45,651 nt of DNA from Akkermansia sp. (GTDB lineage: Bacteria; Verrucomicrobiota; Verrucomicrobiia; Verrucomicrobiales; Akkermansiaceae), in assembly GCA_030531305.1 (NCBI GenBank), contig JAUNNT010000006.1:1-45651 (forward strand). The letters are read 5' to 3'. Within the stretch, counting starts at the first letter, position 1, and every line of letters starts with the position of its first letter. Made by a program: the position numbers and the translations under genes. This document shows, in pieces, positions 1 through 8,000 of the stretch. Below the pieces are notes generated by a model that saw only the letters and a program-made list of their open reading frames with translations, was not told the origin of the DNA and made no database searches.

Positions 1-47
1 TTGCCGACATTGGGGCGGCCGACGATGGCGATGGTGGGACAGGACAT
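1..47 (-). CDS. der: GTPase Der (EngA), N-terminal fragment
   Basis: Only the first 15 codons lie in the window; the gene continues past the left edge. They read MSCPTIAIVGRPNVG, a start followed at once by the G1/P-loop (GRPNVGK) of the first GTPase domain. Der is a tandem-GTPase ribosome assembly factor for the 50S subunit, and its family usually begins this way, with the P-loop about eight residues in. Other Era-type GTPases have similar P-loops, so the name rests on the very short N-terminus. The gene follows four same-strand genes and a GTACTA-type repeat, so it may be the distal part of that operon. Confidence 0.7.
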   Translation of the reverse strand, partial: MSCPTIAIVGRPNVG

Positions 48-59
48 GGTGATTGACGA

Positions 60-87
60 GGTACTATGTACTAGGTACTATTTTTTG
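60..87 (+). repeat. Solo GTACTA-type intergenic repeat
   Basis: This AT-rich tract reads GGTACTATGTACTAGGTACT followed by ATTTTTT. It matches the inner part of the 32-bp inverted ends of the element at 24787-25206, in the same orientation as the left end. It lies between der and the gene at 89-946. No gene of its own is attached, so it looks like a solo end or a related palindromic repeat. Confidence 0.75.
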
Positions 88-88
88 A

Positions 89-946
89 TTAAAGGGGGCG
101 TTCGGAGGTGGAGTGGAGCTTCTCCCTCTGCTTCTTGGCCTCAGCCTTGGGATCGTAGGGGGTGAGGCCGACGGGGCGGAACCCCTTGCCGGTGTTCATG
201 AGGTCCACGGGCACGCCGGGGACGCGGCGGTACACCTGGTAGGAGAGGCGCTGGCCGCGGTTGTTCATCACGGAATAGGTGAAGAACTCCGGCGTGGACT
301 GGCAGAGCACGTGCAGGTTCTGCGCGCCGTCCAGCAGCACGCGCGGCTGCATGAAGTTGATGTAGCGCCCCATGTAGCATGCGCCCACGGCGCGCTTGGT
401 GTCCATGTCCACCACCTGGCCGAAGATGCCCTCCTGCTTGGCGGTGCGCACCAGGCGCGCGCTGATTTCCAGCCTGCGCCCGCGGGACTGGATGGGGAAG
501 CTGCGGATGGTGCCGCCGGTGGTGATGTTGAAGAGGGCGCGGTTGGAGGTGTAGGTGGTGTGGCCGTCAGGCAGCAGGATGGTGGCGATGGCGCGGAACG
601 CGCCGGGCGTGTCCAGCGCGTACTTGTCGCGCAGGTTCACGGTGATGGTGCGCTGGCTGCCGGGGCCGATGCTCATGGGCGGGAACCCGGAGTTGTCCTT
701 GGGGATGACGGGCCCGCCCATGCCGCGCTGGGTGAGGATGATGTTGAGCCAGGAGTGGCCCGCCACGTCCTTGAGGTCGAGCGTGGTGTCGGTGTGGTTG
801 GTGACGGTGAGGCTGAGCCCCACGCCCTCTCCGGCCACGTAGTCCGTGCGGTTGGGGGTGAGCTGCACTTCCACCTGCGCGCTTGCGGGCAGCTGCAGCA
901 GCAGCGCCGCAACCAGCATGAGTACGAGGGTGATGAGCTTGTTCAT
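89..946 (-). CDS. Secreted protein with Ig-like beta domain, unknown function
   Basis: 285 residues. The N-terminus is a clear signal peptide (MNKLITLVLMLVAALLLQLP, with cleavage likely after ASA near residue 23), so the protein is exported. Residues 25-140 look like an immunoglobulin-type beta sandwich: a VQLTPNRTDYVAGEGVGLSL opening, then alternating hydrophobic strands, as in BsuPI/CARDB-like domains. The rest is not recognised. It is the fourth gene of a minus-strand run that starts at 4429, with an 18-base gap after the pseudokinase/FGE-like gene. That context suggests a cell-envelope role, which is inference. Confidence 0.75.
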   Translation of the reverse strand: MNKLITLVLMLVAALLLQLPASAQVEVQLTPNRTDYVAGEGVGLSLTVTNHTDTTLDLKDVAGHSWLNIILTQRGMGGPVIPKDNSGFPPMSIGPGSQRTITVNLRDKYALDTPGAFRAIATILLPDGHTTYTSNRALFNITTGGTIRSFPIQSRGRRLEISARLVRTAKQEGIFGQVVDMDTKRAVGACYMGRYINFMQPRVLLDGAQNLHVLCQSTPEFFTYSVMNNRGQRLSYQVYRRVPGVPVDLMNTGKGFRPVGLTPYDPKAEAKKQREKLHSTSERPL

Positions 947-964
947 GGCGGTGATGGTGTTGAA

Positions 965-2359
965 TCAGTCTTGCGGGATGGCGATGCGGAAGCCGAGGGA
1001 GTGCGAGCGCACCTCCGGCGATTTCACGGGGATGAGGCGCGGCTCCGCGCCGCTGCCCAGGATGAGCGGGCTGGCTTTGCGGTACAGGAAATCCAGGTCG
1101 CGCGGGGTTTGGGATTTGGTCCACTCCTCCACGCCGGAGGTGGCGGTGTTCTTGCGGACCAGCTGCAGCGTGGGCGCGGCGGCCAGGTCACCGCCCTTGA
1201 AGTGGGCGTAGGCGAGCGCATCCCAGTAGCTCACGCCGGTGACGGGGCTGTCCGCCTTGAGCGTGCGGCCGTGGAAGGAGCCGCGCATCTTGGAGCCCTG
1301 CAGCTGCTCGTCCCACTCCTGCGGGGTGTGGTTGCGGGCGTCCGCGGGGATGCCGATGTGGATGCGGTCCAGCTCCGCGGGCTGCATCTTGTCCAGCTGC
1401 TTGAGGAATTCCTCATACTGGGCGATGGTGACGGGGGAGTCCGCCACGGCGAGCTTCTGCGCGCCCTGCTTGCAGAACACGGCGCCGTCGTGCGCGGCGG
1501 GGATGGCGTGCACCACCTCGGACGGCGTGAGCAGCATGCCGAGCGCGGCGATGCCTCCCGCCAGCGCTGCGGCCAGCCCGCCCACGCGCGCCCAGTAGAG
1601 TATCTTGCGGCGCAGGTTGCGGCGCTGGCGGCGGATGGCGCCCTCGCTCTGCGGCGGCTCCGGCATTTCCAGCGGCGGCTCGCTCTCGTTCAGCTGGGTG
1701 ATGACCGTGCTGGCGGTGATGCCGATGCTCGCCCAGTCGTAGCTCTCCGCCGCGGCGTCCTTCTGCATCCAGCGCAGCAGGCTGGCGCACCGCGTGGAGC
1801 CGGACACATTCAGCGGGCGCGTGGGCGCCAGCACGCGGGACAGCGCGTTCATCTGCGCCGCAATGTCCGTGCCGCGCCCCGCCGCCGTCACGGGGGAAAG
1901 GAAGTCCGTGCCGCCGTCCGGGCTCAGGAAGAGCATGGCGGGCGTGATGTTGATGGAGTCCAGGTTGCGCTTCTTGCAGTAGGTGTAGACATCTGCGGCC
2001 AGGGCGATGATGCGGCAGCAGTGGTGCGGGGAGATGCGCTGCTTGGCCGCCAGGATATCCACGTAGGAGTAACCCTTGGGCTTCTCGTGGGTCATGAACC
2101 ACACGCCGTCCTCCTGGCGGGATTCCAGCACCTGCGCCACGTGCGGCAGGCCGGACGCCGACACCCGCAGGCGGCCGGACTCCAGGAAGTCGCGCACCGC
2201 GTCGTCCGGGGAGTCGGGGCGCAGCACCTCCAGGATGACCTCTCGGTTCACGAGGTCCTGCACGGCGACGTAGAGGTCGGCGTGCGCGCGCGACTCCAGC
2301 AGGCGCGTGAGCTTGTAGATGCCGAGGGTGTGTGGCAGATCTGTGAAGATGGCGGGCAT
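965..2359 (-). CDS. Pseudokinase - membrane segment - SUMF1/FGE-like fusion protein
   Basis: 464 residues. Residues 1-230 follow the outline of a serine/threonine kinase domain (a YKLTRLLESRAHADLYVAV glycine-loop-like start, then EVILEVLRP where the VAIK strand would be). The catalytic HRD...N loop is replaced by RNLDSINITPAMLFL and no DFG is visible, so it is probably a pseudokinase. An Arg-rich stretch and one transmembrane helix follow (about residues 250-275). The extracytoplasmic C-terminus resembles the formylglycine-generating-enzyme/sulfatase-modifying fold, best seen in SPVTGVSYWDALAYAHF and the closing LGFRIA. Key FGE cysteines are not evident, so enzyme activity is doubtful. Two bases separate it from the upstream gene. 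A signalling or scaffold role is inference. Confidence 0.75.
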   Translation of the reverse strand: MPAIFTDLPHTLGIYKLTRLLESRAHADLYVAVQDLVNREVILEVLRPDSPDDAVRDFLESGRLRVSASGLPHVAQVLESRQEDGVWFMTHEKPKGYSYVDILAAKQRISPHHCCRIIALAADVYTYCKKRNLDSINITPAMLFLSPDGGTDFLSPVTAAGRGTDIAAQMNALSRVLAPTRPLNVSGSTRCASLLRWMQKDAAAESYDWASIGITASTVITQLNESEPPLEMPEPPQSEGAIRRQRRNLRRKILYWARVGGLAAALAGGIAALGMLLTPSEVVHAIPAAHDGAVFCKQGAQKLAVADSPVTIAQYEEFLKQLDKMQPAELDRIHIGIPADARNHTPQEWDEQLQGSKMRGSFHGRTLKADSPVTGVSYWDALAYAHFKGGDLAAAPTLQLVRKNTATSGVEEWTKSQTPRDLDFLYRKASPLILGSGAEPRLIPVKSPEVRSHSLGFRIAIPQD

Positions 2360-2361
2360 GG

Positions 2362-3645
2362 TTACGGTGTGGTCAAATCGTTGAGGAAATCGGAGACGGG
2401 CAGGGCTTCCTCCGCGCCGCCGCCGGGGGCCAGGCCGTCATCCGGCAGCAGGCCCTCGTGGTAGCCGCCGCGGTTCTTGCGGCTGTTGAGGCGCTGCTCC
2501 TGCAGGATGAGCGAGGAGGGCGTGCTGATGCAGTCCAGGGGCTCACCCTTGTAGTAGAGCTTGGCGGTGAAGCCGTAGTAGCGGAGGCTGCCGTAGGCGT
2601 CCTCCTCCTCCGCGGTGAGGGGCGGCACGCTGTAGGTGATGAGCAGGTTCTCCTCCCACTCGTCCCAGGTGGGCTTGTCGTTCTGCCAGTTGAGCTGCGG
2701 GCTGGCCATGCGGGAGAACTCGATGCGCCGCCCGTCCACCAAATCGAAGAACTGGATGGTGATGTAGATGTCGTCCGGTTGCACCTCCTCGCCGGGGGCG
2801 AGCAGCACGGGCAGCAGGATGTCCACGTGCTCGCCCTGGTCCTCGTCCGTGGTGTGGCGCAGCTGGTACGGGCCGAAGGCGAGCTTGCCGCGCATGGCCA
2901 CCGCGCTGTCGAACCCGAAGGAGAGCCTCTTGGCCGCGCGCTGGAAGTACTTGCCCGCCTTGTCGCGCATCTCGAACACCCGGGTGTAGAAGTCGCGCGC
3001 CTTCTCCTGGTTGTCCAGCTTGTCGTACGCCAGCCCGTAGTAGTACAGCAGGGCGGGATGGTTCGGCGCAACGGCGCGCCCCTGCTCCAGGCTCAGGATG
3101 CACAGGCGCATGTCCCCCGCGGTGAGGGCGGTGACGCCCTGGCGGATGAGGCGGTCCAGCTCCTTGCGGTCTTTCTGGGTGAGCCCGGCGAGCACGCTGG
3201 CGGTGGCGTCCGGCACCGCATTCACGGCGGGCGCGTCGTCCTCACCGCCCAGGTCGATGCCGCCGTTCTGCGCCAGGAGCATATTGGTGTCCATGGAGCG
3301 CAGGGGCGGCGCGGTGTCGCTGCCGGGCGTGTTGTCGTCGGCGGGCGGAGGTGTGTTTTCAGCGCCCTCCGGACCGGTGCCGATGCTGCCGGAGCCGGAG
3401 TTGCGCATGTCCTGCAGCTCCTGTGCCTCGATGGCGGCAATCTGGGCTTCCGATACGCGCAGGGCCTCCGCATTGGCCAGCTCCAGGCGGCGGGTGACCC
3501 CCACGGCCATCACCGCCAGCTCCACGGCTATCACCGCCACCAGCAGCGCCGTGTTCAGGCGGCGCGACAGCAATGCCCCGCCCGCCGCGCGGCAGGCGTG
3601 CCCCAGGCGGTGCAGCATGGCCGCGCTGTCAGGATTTCCCGGCAT
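2362..3645 (-). CDS. Membrane-anchored TPR-like protein, unknown function
   Basis: About 427 residues from the chosen ATG (MPGNPDSAAML), which overlaps the end of the upstream gene by 17 bases. Another ATG at 3618 is possible. A single transmembrane helix (NTALLVAVIAVELAVMAVGV) lies near the N-terminus. A low-complexity Pro/Asp/Gly linker follows. Then comes a tetratricopeptide-like block (ALTAGDMRLCILSLEQGRAV, PNHPALLYYYGLAYDKLDNQ, and KARDFYTRVFEM). The C-terminal half is beta-rich and not recognised. The membrane anchor plus TPR plus beta layout and tight coupling to the pseudokinase gene suggest an envelope-spanning complex, but no function is assigned. Confidence 0.72.
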   Translation of the reverse strand: MPGNPDSAAMLHRLGHACRAAGGALLSRRLNTALLVAVIAVELAVMAVGVTRRLELANAEALRVSEAQIAAIEAQELQDMRNSGSGSIGTGPEGAENTPPPADDNTPGSDTAPPLRSMDTNMLLAQNGGIDLGGEDDAPAVNAVPDATASVLAGLTQKDRKELDRLIRQGVTALTAGDMRLCILSLEQGRAVAPNHPALLYYYGLAYDKLDNQEKARDFYTRVFEMRDKAGKYFQRAAKRLSFGFDSAVAMRGKLAFGPYQLRHTTDEDQGEHVDILLPVLLAPGEEVQPDDIYITIQFFDLVDGRRIEFSRMASPQLNWQNDKPTWDEWEENLLITYSVPPLTAEEEDAYGSLRYYGFTAKLYYKGEPLDCISTPSSLILQEQRLNSRKNRGGYHEGLLPDDGLAPGGGAEEALPVSDFLNDLTTP

Positions 3646-4429
3646 CGTCGCGCTCGTATTCCAAAATCTCTCCGTGGTACTTTTCCAGCAGGGCGTGCAT
3701 GAAGGCTTCCGCGTTGCCATTCTTGCCGAATCCGCCGTAGGTCATGCCGTCCATCTTGATTTTCCTGCCGTTCACGGTGGCGTAGGCGACGCCCTTCACG
3801 CCCTTGCCCCACCACTGGCGCAAATCCAGCCGCGTGATGTCGGAAACGGAAAACTCCCGCCCGACCGCCTTCACGGTGTCGCCCTGCAGAGCCAGCACGC
3901 GGCCCTTGGTGCGGACCATGAGCCAGATGATGATGAGGCTCACAATCATGCATCCGGTTCCGGCGTACCACTGCTCGCGGATGGCCCCCTGGTCATGCGG
4001 GTGTTCCCCGGGGTTGGACGGGTAGTGCATGCGGGCGGTGTAGGCGAGCCAGCAATCGTTCCAGCCTTTTTTCATGGCGTGGTAGTCCTGCACCTCCGGC
4101 GGGCAGCTGCGCGCGGCCTCGCAGTCCTTGGGCAGCGGGCACAGTATTTCACACGAATACACAATCGCGGGGCCGTCCTCCAGCTGGATGGCCGGCAGCA
4201 GCGGGGTGGACGAGGTCATGGCCTTCCACGAGGCGGGGGCGGATTTCTCCACCTGCTGCCCCAGGTTGGCGAAGGCCTCGTGGCTGAAATACACCTCGTT
4301 CTGCAGGCGGTAGCCCACCGCCCCGTCGTAGAAAAAGTACAGCCCGAATCCGAAGAATGCCGCCAGCACAATGGCGAAGCGCACAAACGTATCCAGCGTG
4401 GGTCTGCAGATGATGTCCTTCTCTTCCAT
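3629..4429 (-). CDS. Two-helix membrane protein with C-terminal PH-like domain
   Basis: 266 residues from MEEKDIICRP. There are two membrane segments (about residues 15-40 and 157-175) with a Cys-containing extracytoplasmic loop between them. After the second helix comes a cytoplasmic domain whose strand pattern (GRVLALQGDTVKAVGREFSV, then a Trp-rich strand and a final helix AFMHALLEKY) resembles bacterial PH/YcxB-like domains. It is the first gene of the minus-strand envelope operon, divergent from fabF. The -10 box of its own promoter ends only 8 bases before the ATG, which supports this start over a much longer open frame upstream. Function unknown. Confidence 0.72.
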   Translation of the reverse strand: MEEKDIICRPTLDTFVRFAIVLAAFFGFGLYFFYDGAVGYRLQNEVYFSHEAFANLGQQVEKSAPASWKAMTSSTPLLPAIQLEDGPAIVYSCEILCPLPKDCEAARSCPPEVQDYHAMKKGWNDCWLAYTARMHYPSNPGEHPHDQGAIREQWYAGTGCMIVSLIIIWLMVRTKGRVLALQGDTVKAVGREFSVSDITRLDLRQWWGKGVKGVAYATVNGRKIKMDGMTYGGFGKNGNAEAFMHALLEKYHGEILEYERDDAGKS

Positions 4430-4437
4430 GCGCGAAC

Positions 4438-4467
4438 ATTCTAACACACCGCACCCGCGCACCTCAA
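4438..4467 (-). promoter_or_regulatory. Promoter of the minus-strand envelope operon
   Basis: On the minus strand a TTGAGG -35 box and a TAGAAT -10 box are 18 bases apart. The -10 box ends 8 bases before the ATG at 4429, so the transcript would begin at or just before the start codon (leaderless). Confidence 0.6.
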
Positions 4468-4512
4468 TGCAAAACTGCGCCCGCCGTTCCACCCGCGCGT
4501 TCGCGTTTTGTC

Positions 4513-4541
4513 TTGACGCGGCGCTCGGCGGCGGGTATGAT
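4513..4541 (+). promoter_or_regulatory. fabF promoter
   Basis: TTGACG and TATGAT are separated by 17 bases, a near-consensus sigma-70 type promoter. The -10 ends 11 bases before the fabF ATG, leaving a leader of only about 5 bases with no ribosome binding site. Confidence 0.75.
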
Positions 4542-4552
4542 GTCAGGCAGCC

Positions 4553-5806
4553 ATGACAGAACGACGAATCGTAATCACCGGGATGGGTGCCGTGACGCCC
4601 CTCGGCCTGAGCGTGGATGAAACCTGGGCGGCCATGAGGGAGGGCCGCTCCGGGATACGTCTGGTGGACACCTTTGACACATCGGAAGTGCAGGCCCGCG
4701 TGGCCGGCCAGGTGCGGGACTTCGACCCCGCGCCGTATTTCAAGAAGGACCCCAAGGCGCCGCGGCGCTGCGACCGCTTCGAGCAGCTGGCGATGGCCGC
4801 CGCCGTACAGGCGGTGGAGGACGCCGCGCTGGACCCGGAGAAGGAGGATTTGTCGCGCATCGGCGTGATGATCGGCTCCGGCATCGGCGGGCTGCGCATC
4901 CACGGCGAGAACATGCGGGTCATGCTGGATTCCGGCCCGCGGCGCGTCTCCCCGTTCTGCATTCCGTACATGATCACCAACATGGCCAGCGGCCTGGTGG
5001 CCATGGAATACGGCTTCGGCGGACCCAACATGAGCATTTCCACCGCCTGCGCCACCTCCAACCACTCCATCGGCGAGGCCTGGCGCATCATGAAGTTCGG
5101 CGATGCGGACGTGATGCTCTGCGGCGGCTCGGAAGCCCCGGTGGAGCTCATCGGCCTGGCCGGCTTCGCCAACATGCGCGCGCTTTCCACCCGCAACGAC
5201 GACCCGGCCACGGCATCCCGCCCGTATGATGTGGACCGCGACGGCTTTGTGATGAGCGAGGGCGCGGCGGTGGTGGTGCTGGAGACGCTGGAGCACGCGC
5301 AGGCGCGCGGAGCCAAGATTTACGCGGAGCTGGCGGGCTACGGCCTGAGCTGCGACGCCTACCACCTGACCTCCCCCATGCCGGAGGGAGAGGGCGCCAG
5401 CCGCTGCATGGAGATTGCCATGCAGCACGCCGGAATCAGGCCGGAACAAGTGGACTACATCAACACGCACGGCACCTCCACCACCATGGGCGACGTCTGC
5501 GAGATCAAGGCCATCAAGCGCACGTTCGGCGCGCACGCCAGGGGCGGCATGGTGCTCAGCTCCACCAAGTCCATGACCGGACACCTGCTGGGCGCGGCCG
5601 GCGGCGTGGAGCTCATCGCCTGCGTCAAGGCCATCCAGGACAACTTCATCCCGCCCACCATCAACGTCTTCAACCAGGACCCCGAGTGCGACCTGGACGT
5701 CTGCCCCAACCAGGGCCGCGCGCACAAGGTGGATGTGGCGCTCAGCAACTCCTTCGGCTTCGGCGGCCACAACGCCACCCTCGTCGTCAAGCGCTTTGCA
5801 GAATAA
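4553..5806 (+). CDS. fabF: Beta-ketoacyl-ACP synthase II
   Basis: 417 residues, the normal length for FabF. The enzyme condenses malonyl-ACP with a growing acyl-ACP in cytoplasmic fatty-acid elongation. The thiolase-fold motifs are intact: nucleophile Cys166 in ISTACATSNHS, His306 in NTHGTST and His344 in KSMTGHLLGAAGG, plus the glycine-rich end SNSFGFGGHNATLV. The start is set by a promoter 11 bases upstream. It stands apart from other fab genes. A small membrane protein and recR follow on the same strand after 27 bases. The conserved C-H-H triad makes the family certain. FabF rather than FabB is favoured by sequence style and length. Confidence 0.95.
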   Translation: MTERRIVITGMGAVTPLGLSVDETWAAMREGRSGIRLVDTFDTSEVQARVAGQVRDFDPAPYFKKDPKAPRRCDRFEQLAMAAAVQAVEDAALDPEKEDLSRIGVMIGSGIGGLRIHGENMRVMLDSGPRRVSPFCIPYMITNMASGLVAMEYGFGGPNMSISTACATSNHSIGEAWRIMKFGDADVMLCGGSEAPVELIGLAGFANMRALSTRNDDPATASRPYDVDRDGFVMSEGAAVVVLETLEHAQARGAKIYAELAGYGLSCDAYHLTSPMPEGEGASRCMEIAMQHAGIRPEQVDYINTHGTSTTMGDVCEIKAIKRTFGAHARGGMVLSSTKSMTGHLLGAAGGVELIACVKAIQDNFIPPTINVFNQDPECDLDVCPNQGRAHKVDVALSNSFGFGGHNATLVVKRFAE

Positions 5807-5833
5807 CAGCAACTGGCGGCGCCGCCCACCCGC

Positions 5834-6355
5834 ATGTCACCCCGATTCCTAGACTCCCTCCTGTCCCGCGCGGCGCGGCTGGTGGATTGCCTGGCGCCTG
5901 CTCGGCGGCACGGCAGCGGCGACCGCCTGCTGTTCGAGTGGGCAGCGTTGAGCCTGAGCGTGCTGGCGGTGGTGCTGCTGCTCATGCTTTGCGGGGTGGT
6001 GGACGAGCTGGGACTGCAGCAGGTTCGCTACCTGGCGGGTCCGCCCTTCTACATGAGCGCGCTGGAGGCCCAGGTGGATTTGCTGGGCACGGGCGGCATC
6101 TTCTTCATCAGCGTGTTGGTCACGCTGTACACATCCTTTATCCTGCTGCGGGAGAAATCATTTGTGCAGCGGGCGCTGTACGCGCTGCTCCTGCTGGTGG
6201 CGCTGGCGCTGCCGGGCATCTTGTGCGTGCTGTGGCACGGCGTGCTGAACATGAGCGCGCCGCTGTTGTGCGTGCTGCTGACGTGGCTGGCGGTGGAGCT
6301 CAAGCCGCTGGCGAAATCCCTATACTACCGCTTCCTGCGGCCCAACCTGCCATGA
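5834..6355 (+). CDS. Small integral membrane protein, unknown
   Basis: 173 residues with about four hydrophobic segments: AALSLSVLAVVLLLMLCGVV, a central IFFISVLVTLYTSFILL, ALYALLLLVALALPGILCVL and SAPLLCVLLTWLAVEL. It starts 27 bases after fabF, and its TGA overlaps the recR ATG (ATGA), so it is probably translated coupled to recR. I recognise no family. The overlap and the sustained hydrophobic pattern argue that it is real rather than a chance frame. Confidence 0.65.
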   Translation: MSPRFLDSLLSRAARLVDCLAPARRHGSGDRLLFEWAALSLSVLAVVLLLMLCGVVDELGLQQVRYLAGPPFYMSALEAQVDLLGTGGIFFISVLVTLYTSFILLREKSFVQRALYALLLLVALALPGILCVLWHGVLNMSAPLLCVLLTWLAVELKPLAKSLYYRFLRPNLP

Positions 6356-6966
6356 AAGCCCAGGAATACCCCACCGCCGTGCTGGAGCTCATCTCCGCAC
6401 TCAAGCGCATGCCCGGCGTGGGCAGCCGCGGCGCAGAGCGCCTCGCCCTCTGGTTCCTCCAGCAGGGCAGGCAGGATGCACGCTCCCTCGCCGCCGCCCT
6501 CGTGCAGGCCGCGGACACCGTCTCCACCTGCCCGGAATGCGGTTTCTTCTCCCCCAACGGCGAGACCTGCGCCGCCTGCAGCGACGACGCGCGCGACACC
6601 TCCCTGCTCTGCGTGGTGGAACAGCCCACGGATGTGCTGCCCATCGAGCGCTCAGGCGCGTTCCGCGGGCTCTACCACTGCCTGGGCGGCAAGATTTCCC
6701 CGCTGGACGGCGTGATGCCGGAGGACCTTTCCATTGAAAAGCTGCTGGAGCGCGTGCGCAACCGCCCCGGCTGCGAGGTGGTCCTCGCCGTCGGCAGCGA
6801 TGTGGAGGGCGAGGCCACCGCCCTCTATCTCGCCAACCAGCTCGCCCCGCTGGACTGCCGCGTCTCGCGCATCGCCCAAGGCATGCCCGCCGGCGCCGGA
6901 CTCAGCCATGCAGACGCCGTCACCCTCATGCGCGCCATGCAAGGCCGCAAAAGCATGGGTGATTAG
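6352..6966 (+). CDS. recR: Recombination mediator protein RecR
   Basis: 204 residues, the standard length. RecR acts with RecO (and RecF) to load RecA on single-stranded gaps. Its parts appear in order: an N-terminal helix-hairpin-helix (LKRMPGVGSRGAERLALWFL), a four-Cys zinc finger (CPECGFFSPNGETCAAC), a Toprim segment (LLCVVEQPTDVLPIERSGAF and EVVLAVGSDVEGEATALYL) and the C-terminal RIAQGMPAGAGLSHADAVT. The start overlaps the previous stop by ATGA. dnaX, the usual partner in many genomes, is absent here. Confidence 0.95.
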   Translation: MKAQEYPTAVLELISALKRMPGVGSRGAERLALWFLQQGRQDARSLAAALVQAADTVSTCPECGFFSPNGETCAACSDDARDTSLLCVVEQPTDVLPIERSGAFRGLYHCLGGKISPLDGVMPEDLSIEKLLERVRNRPGCEVVLAVGSDVEGEATALYLANQLAPLDCRVSRIAQGMPAGAGLSHADAVTLMRAMQGRKSMGD

Positions 6967-6968
6967 GA

Positions 6969-6990
6969 GGGGGAGAGCGTGCGCTCCCCC
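6969..6990 (+). terminator. Weak hairpin after recR
   Basis: GGGGGAG and CTCCCCC form a 7-bp stem with an 8-base loop directly after the recR stop. The sequence that follows (GTAATTTTA) is only loosely T-rich, so termination here is plausible but not strong. Confidence 0.45.
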
Positions 6991-7020
6991 GTAATTTTAT
7001 ATGCTGACGAGATTATAGGC

Positions 7021-7049
7021 TTGCCAGGCGGGCCAAACGGGGGTATCAT
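7021..7049 (+). promoter_or_regulatory. rpoZ promoter with TTGCCA -35 box
   Basis: TTGCCA and TATCAT are 17 bases apart, 36 bases before the rpoZ ATG. The same TTGCCA -35 precedes rpsM and rplU in this window. Confidence 0.65.
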
Positions 7050-7085
7050 GCCCTACCGCGCGTGCGAATGCACCGCATCATCCCC

Positions 7086-7415
7086 ATGAAAGTCAAACTC
7101 ATCGAAAAGGCTGCTGAAATCGTCGGCGACAACCAGCTCTTGGTGAACATCGTCTCCAAGCGCGTGCACCAGCTCAACCACGGGTCGGACCCGTACGTGC
7201 CGACCACGCCGGAAATGCAGAGCGGCGACATCGCGCTGCTGGAAATCATCGAGGGCAAAATCACGTGGCACGAGATGACGCCGGAGGAAATCGCGGCGAG
7301 CCGCGCGGAGCAGGAGACCGAGAAGGATCCGTTCAAGGACCTGGCGGACGAGGCGTCCCGCGCGCCGCAGGGAGCGAACGAGGCCACGGTGACCGTGACC
7401 CCCAACTTCGACTAA
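7086..7415 (+). CDS. rpoZ: RNA polymerase omega subunit
   Basis: 109 residues from MKVKLIEKAAE. Omega assists assembly of RNA polymerase by clamping the beta-prime subunit. The core EIVGDNQLLVNIVSKRVHQL, the following PYVPTT and GDIALLEIIEGKI match the family's early helices. The acidic, low-complexity tail (from about residue 70) is unconserved. An upstream in-frame ATG at 7062 would add eight residues, but the M-K-V-K start fits family length better. It has its own promoter and is followed by a strong terminator, so it is a one-gene unit. Confidence 0.88.
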   Translation: MKVKLIEKAAEIVGDNQLLVNIVSKRVHQLNHGSDPYVPTTPEMQSGDIALLEIIEGKITWHEMTPEEIAASRAEQETEKDPFKDLADEASRAPQGANEATVTVTPNFD

Positions 7416-7434
7416 CCGCGCACCATCCCCTTCT

Positions 7435-7476
7435 GCGGCCCGATTCCTGCACCGCCACGGAGTCGGGCCGCTTTTT
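7435..7476 (+). terminator. Intrinsic terminator after rpoZ
   Basis: A 13-bp stem (GCGGCCCGATTCC paired with GGAGTCGGGCCGC, one G-T wobble) encloses an 11-base loop and is followed by TTTTT. Confidence 0.9.
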
Positions 7477-7508
7477 CCCCCAACCCAACCACCCCAAGAA
7501 ACAACACC

Positions 7509-7994
7509 ATGGCCAAGAAACCCGCACCGCCCGGCAACCTCATTGCCAGCAACAAGAAGGCCGGACGCGACTACGAAATCCTGGGCCGCTACGAATGCGG
7601 CATCGAGCTGCGCGGCACGGAGGTGAAATCCATCCGCGCCGGCAAGGTGAACGTGGCGGATTCCTTTGCGCGCGTGGAGAAGGGCCAGCTGTTCCTGTAC
7701 GGGTGCGATGTGCAGCCGTGGGAGACGGCGGGCGTGTGGTTCCAGCACGAGGCCAAGCGCCCGCGCCGCCTGCTCATGCACAAGAAGGAAATCCTGAAAC
7801 TGGAAATCCAGCAGGCGCAAAAGGGCTTTGCGCTTCCCCTGCTGCGCCTCTACTGGAAGAACGGCAAGGTGAAGGCGGAGATTGGCGCCGGCCGCGGCAA
7901 GACCCACCGCGACCAGCGGTACGACCTCAAGGCGCGCGTGGAGATGAAGGAGGCGCGCCGCGAGGTGGTGCGCTTCAACAAGGGCATTCGCTGA
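7509..7994 (+). CDS. smpB: SsrA-binding protein SmpB
   Basis: 161 residues. SmpB binds tmRNA and delivers it to stalled ribosomes for trans-translation. The OB-fold opening (NKKAGRDYEILGRYECGIEL, then RGTEVKSIRAGKVNV), the RRLLMHKKEI motif and the basic C-terminal tail (GKTHRDQRYDLKAR) are all typical. The start has no Shine-Dalgarno sequence; an AC-rich stretch (aacaacacc) precedes it. The stop lies 6 bases before mnmA, so the two RNA-related genes are probably co-transcribed. Confidence 0.95.
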   Translation: MAKKPAPPGNLIASNKKAGRDYEILGRYECGIELRGTEVKSIRAGKVNVADSFARVEKGQLFLYGCDVQPWETAGVWFQHEAKRPRRLLMHKKEILKLEIQQAQKGFALPLLRLYWKNGKVKAEIGAGRGKTHRDQRYDLKARVEMKEARREVVRFNKGIR

Positions 7995-8000
7995 TTGGTT

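Noticed and set aside
113..2464. Plus-strand open frame of 783 codons across the envelope operon
   Set aside because: It is antisense to three well-formed genes with signal peptide and membrane segments. Its translation is Ala/Gly/His/Val-rich low complexity typical of GC-rich shadow frames.
4430..5812. Minus-strand open frame extending the gene at 3629-4429 upstream through fabF
   Set aside because: It is antisense to fabF, whose active-site motifs are intact. The promoter at 4438-4467 fixes the start at 4429.
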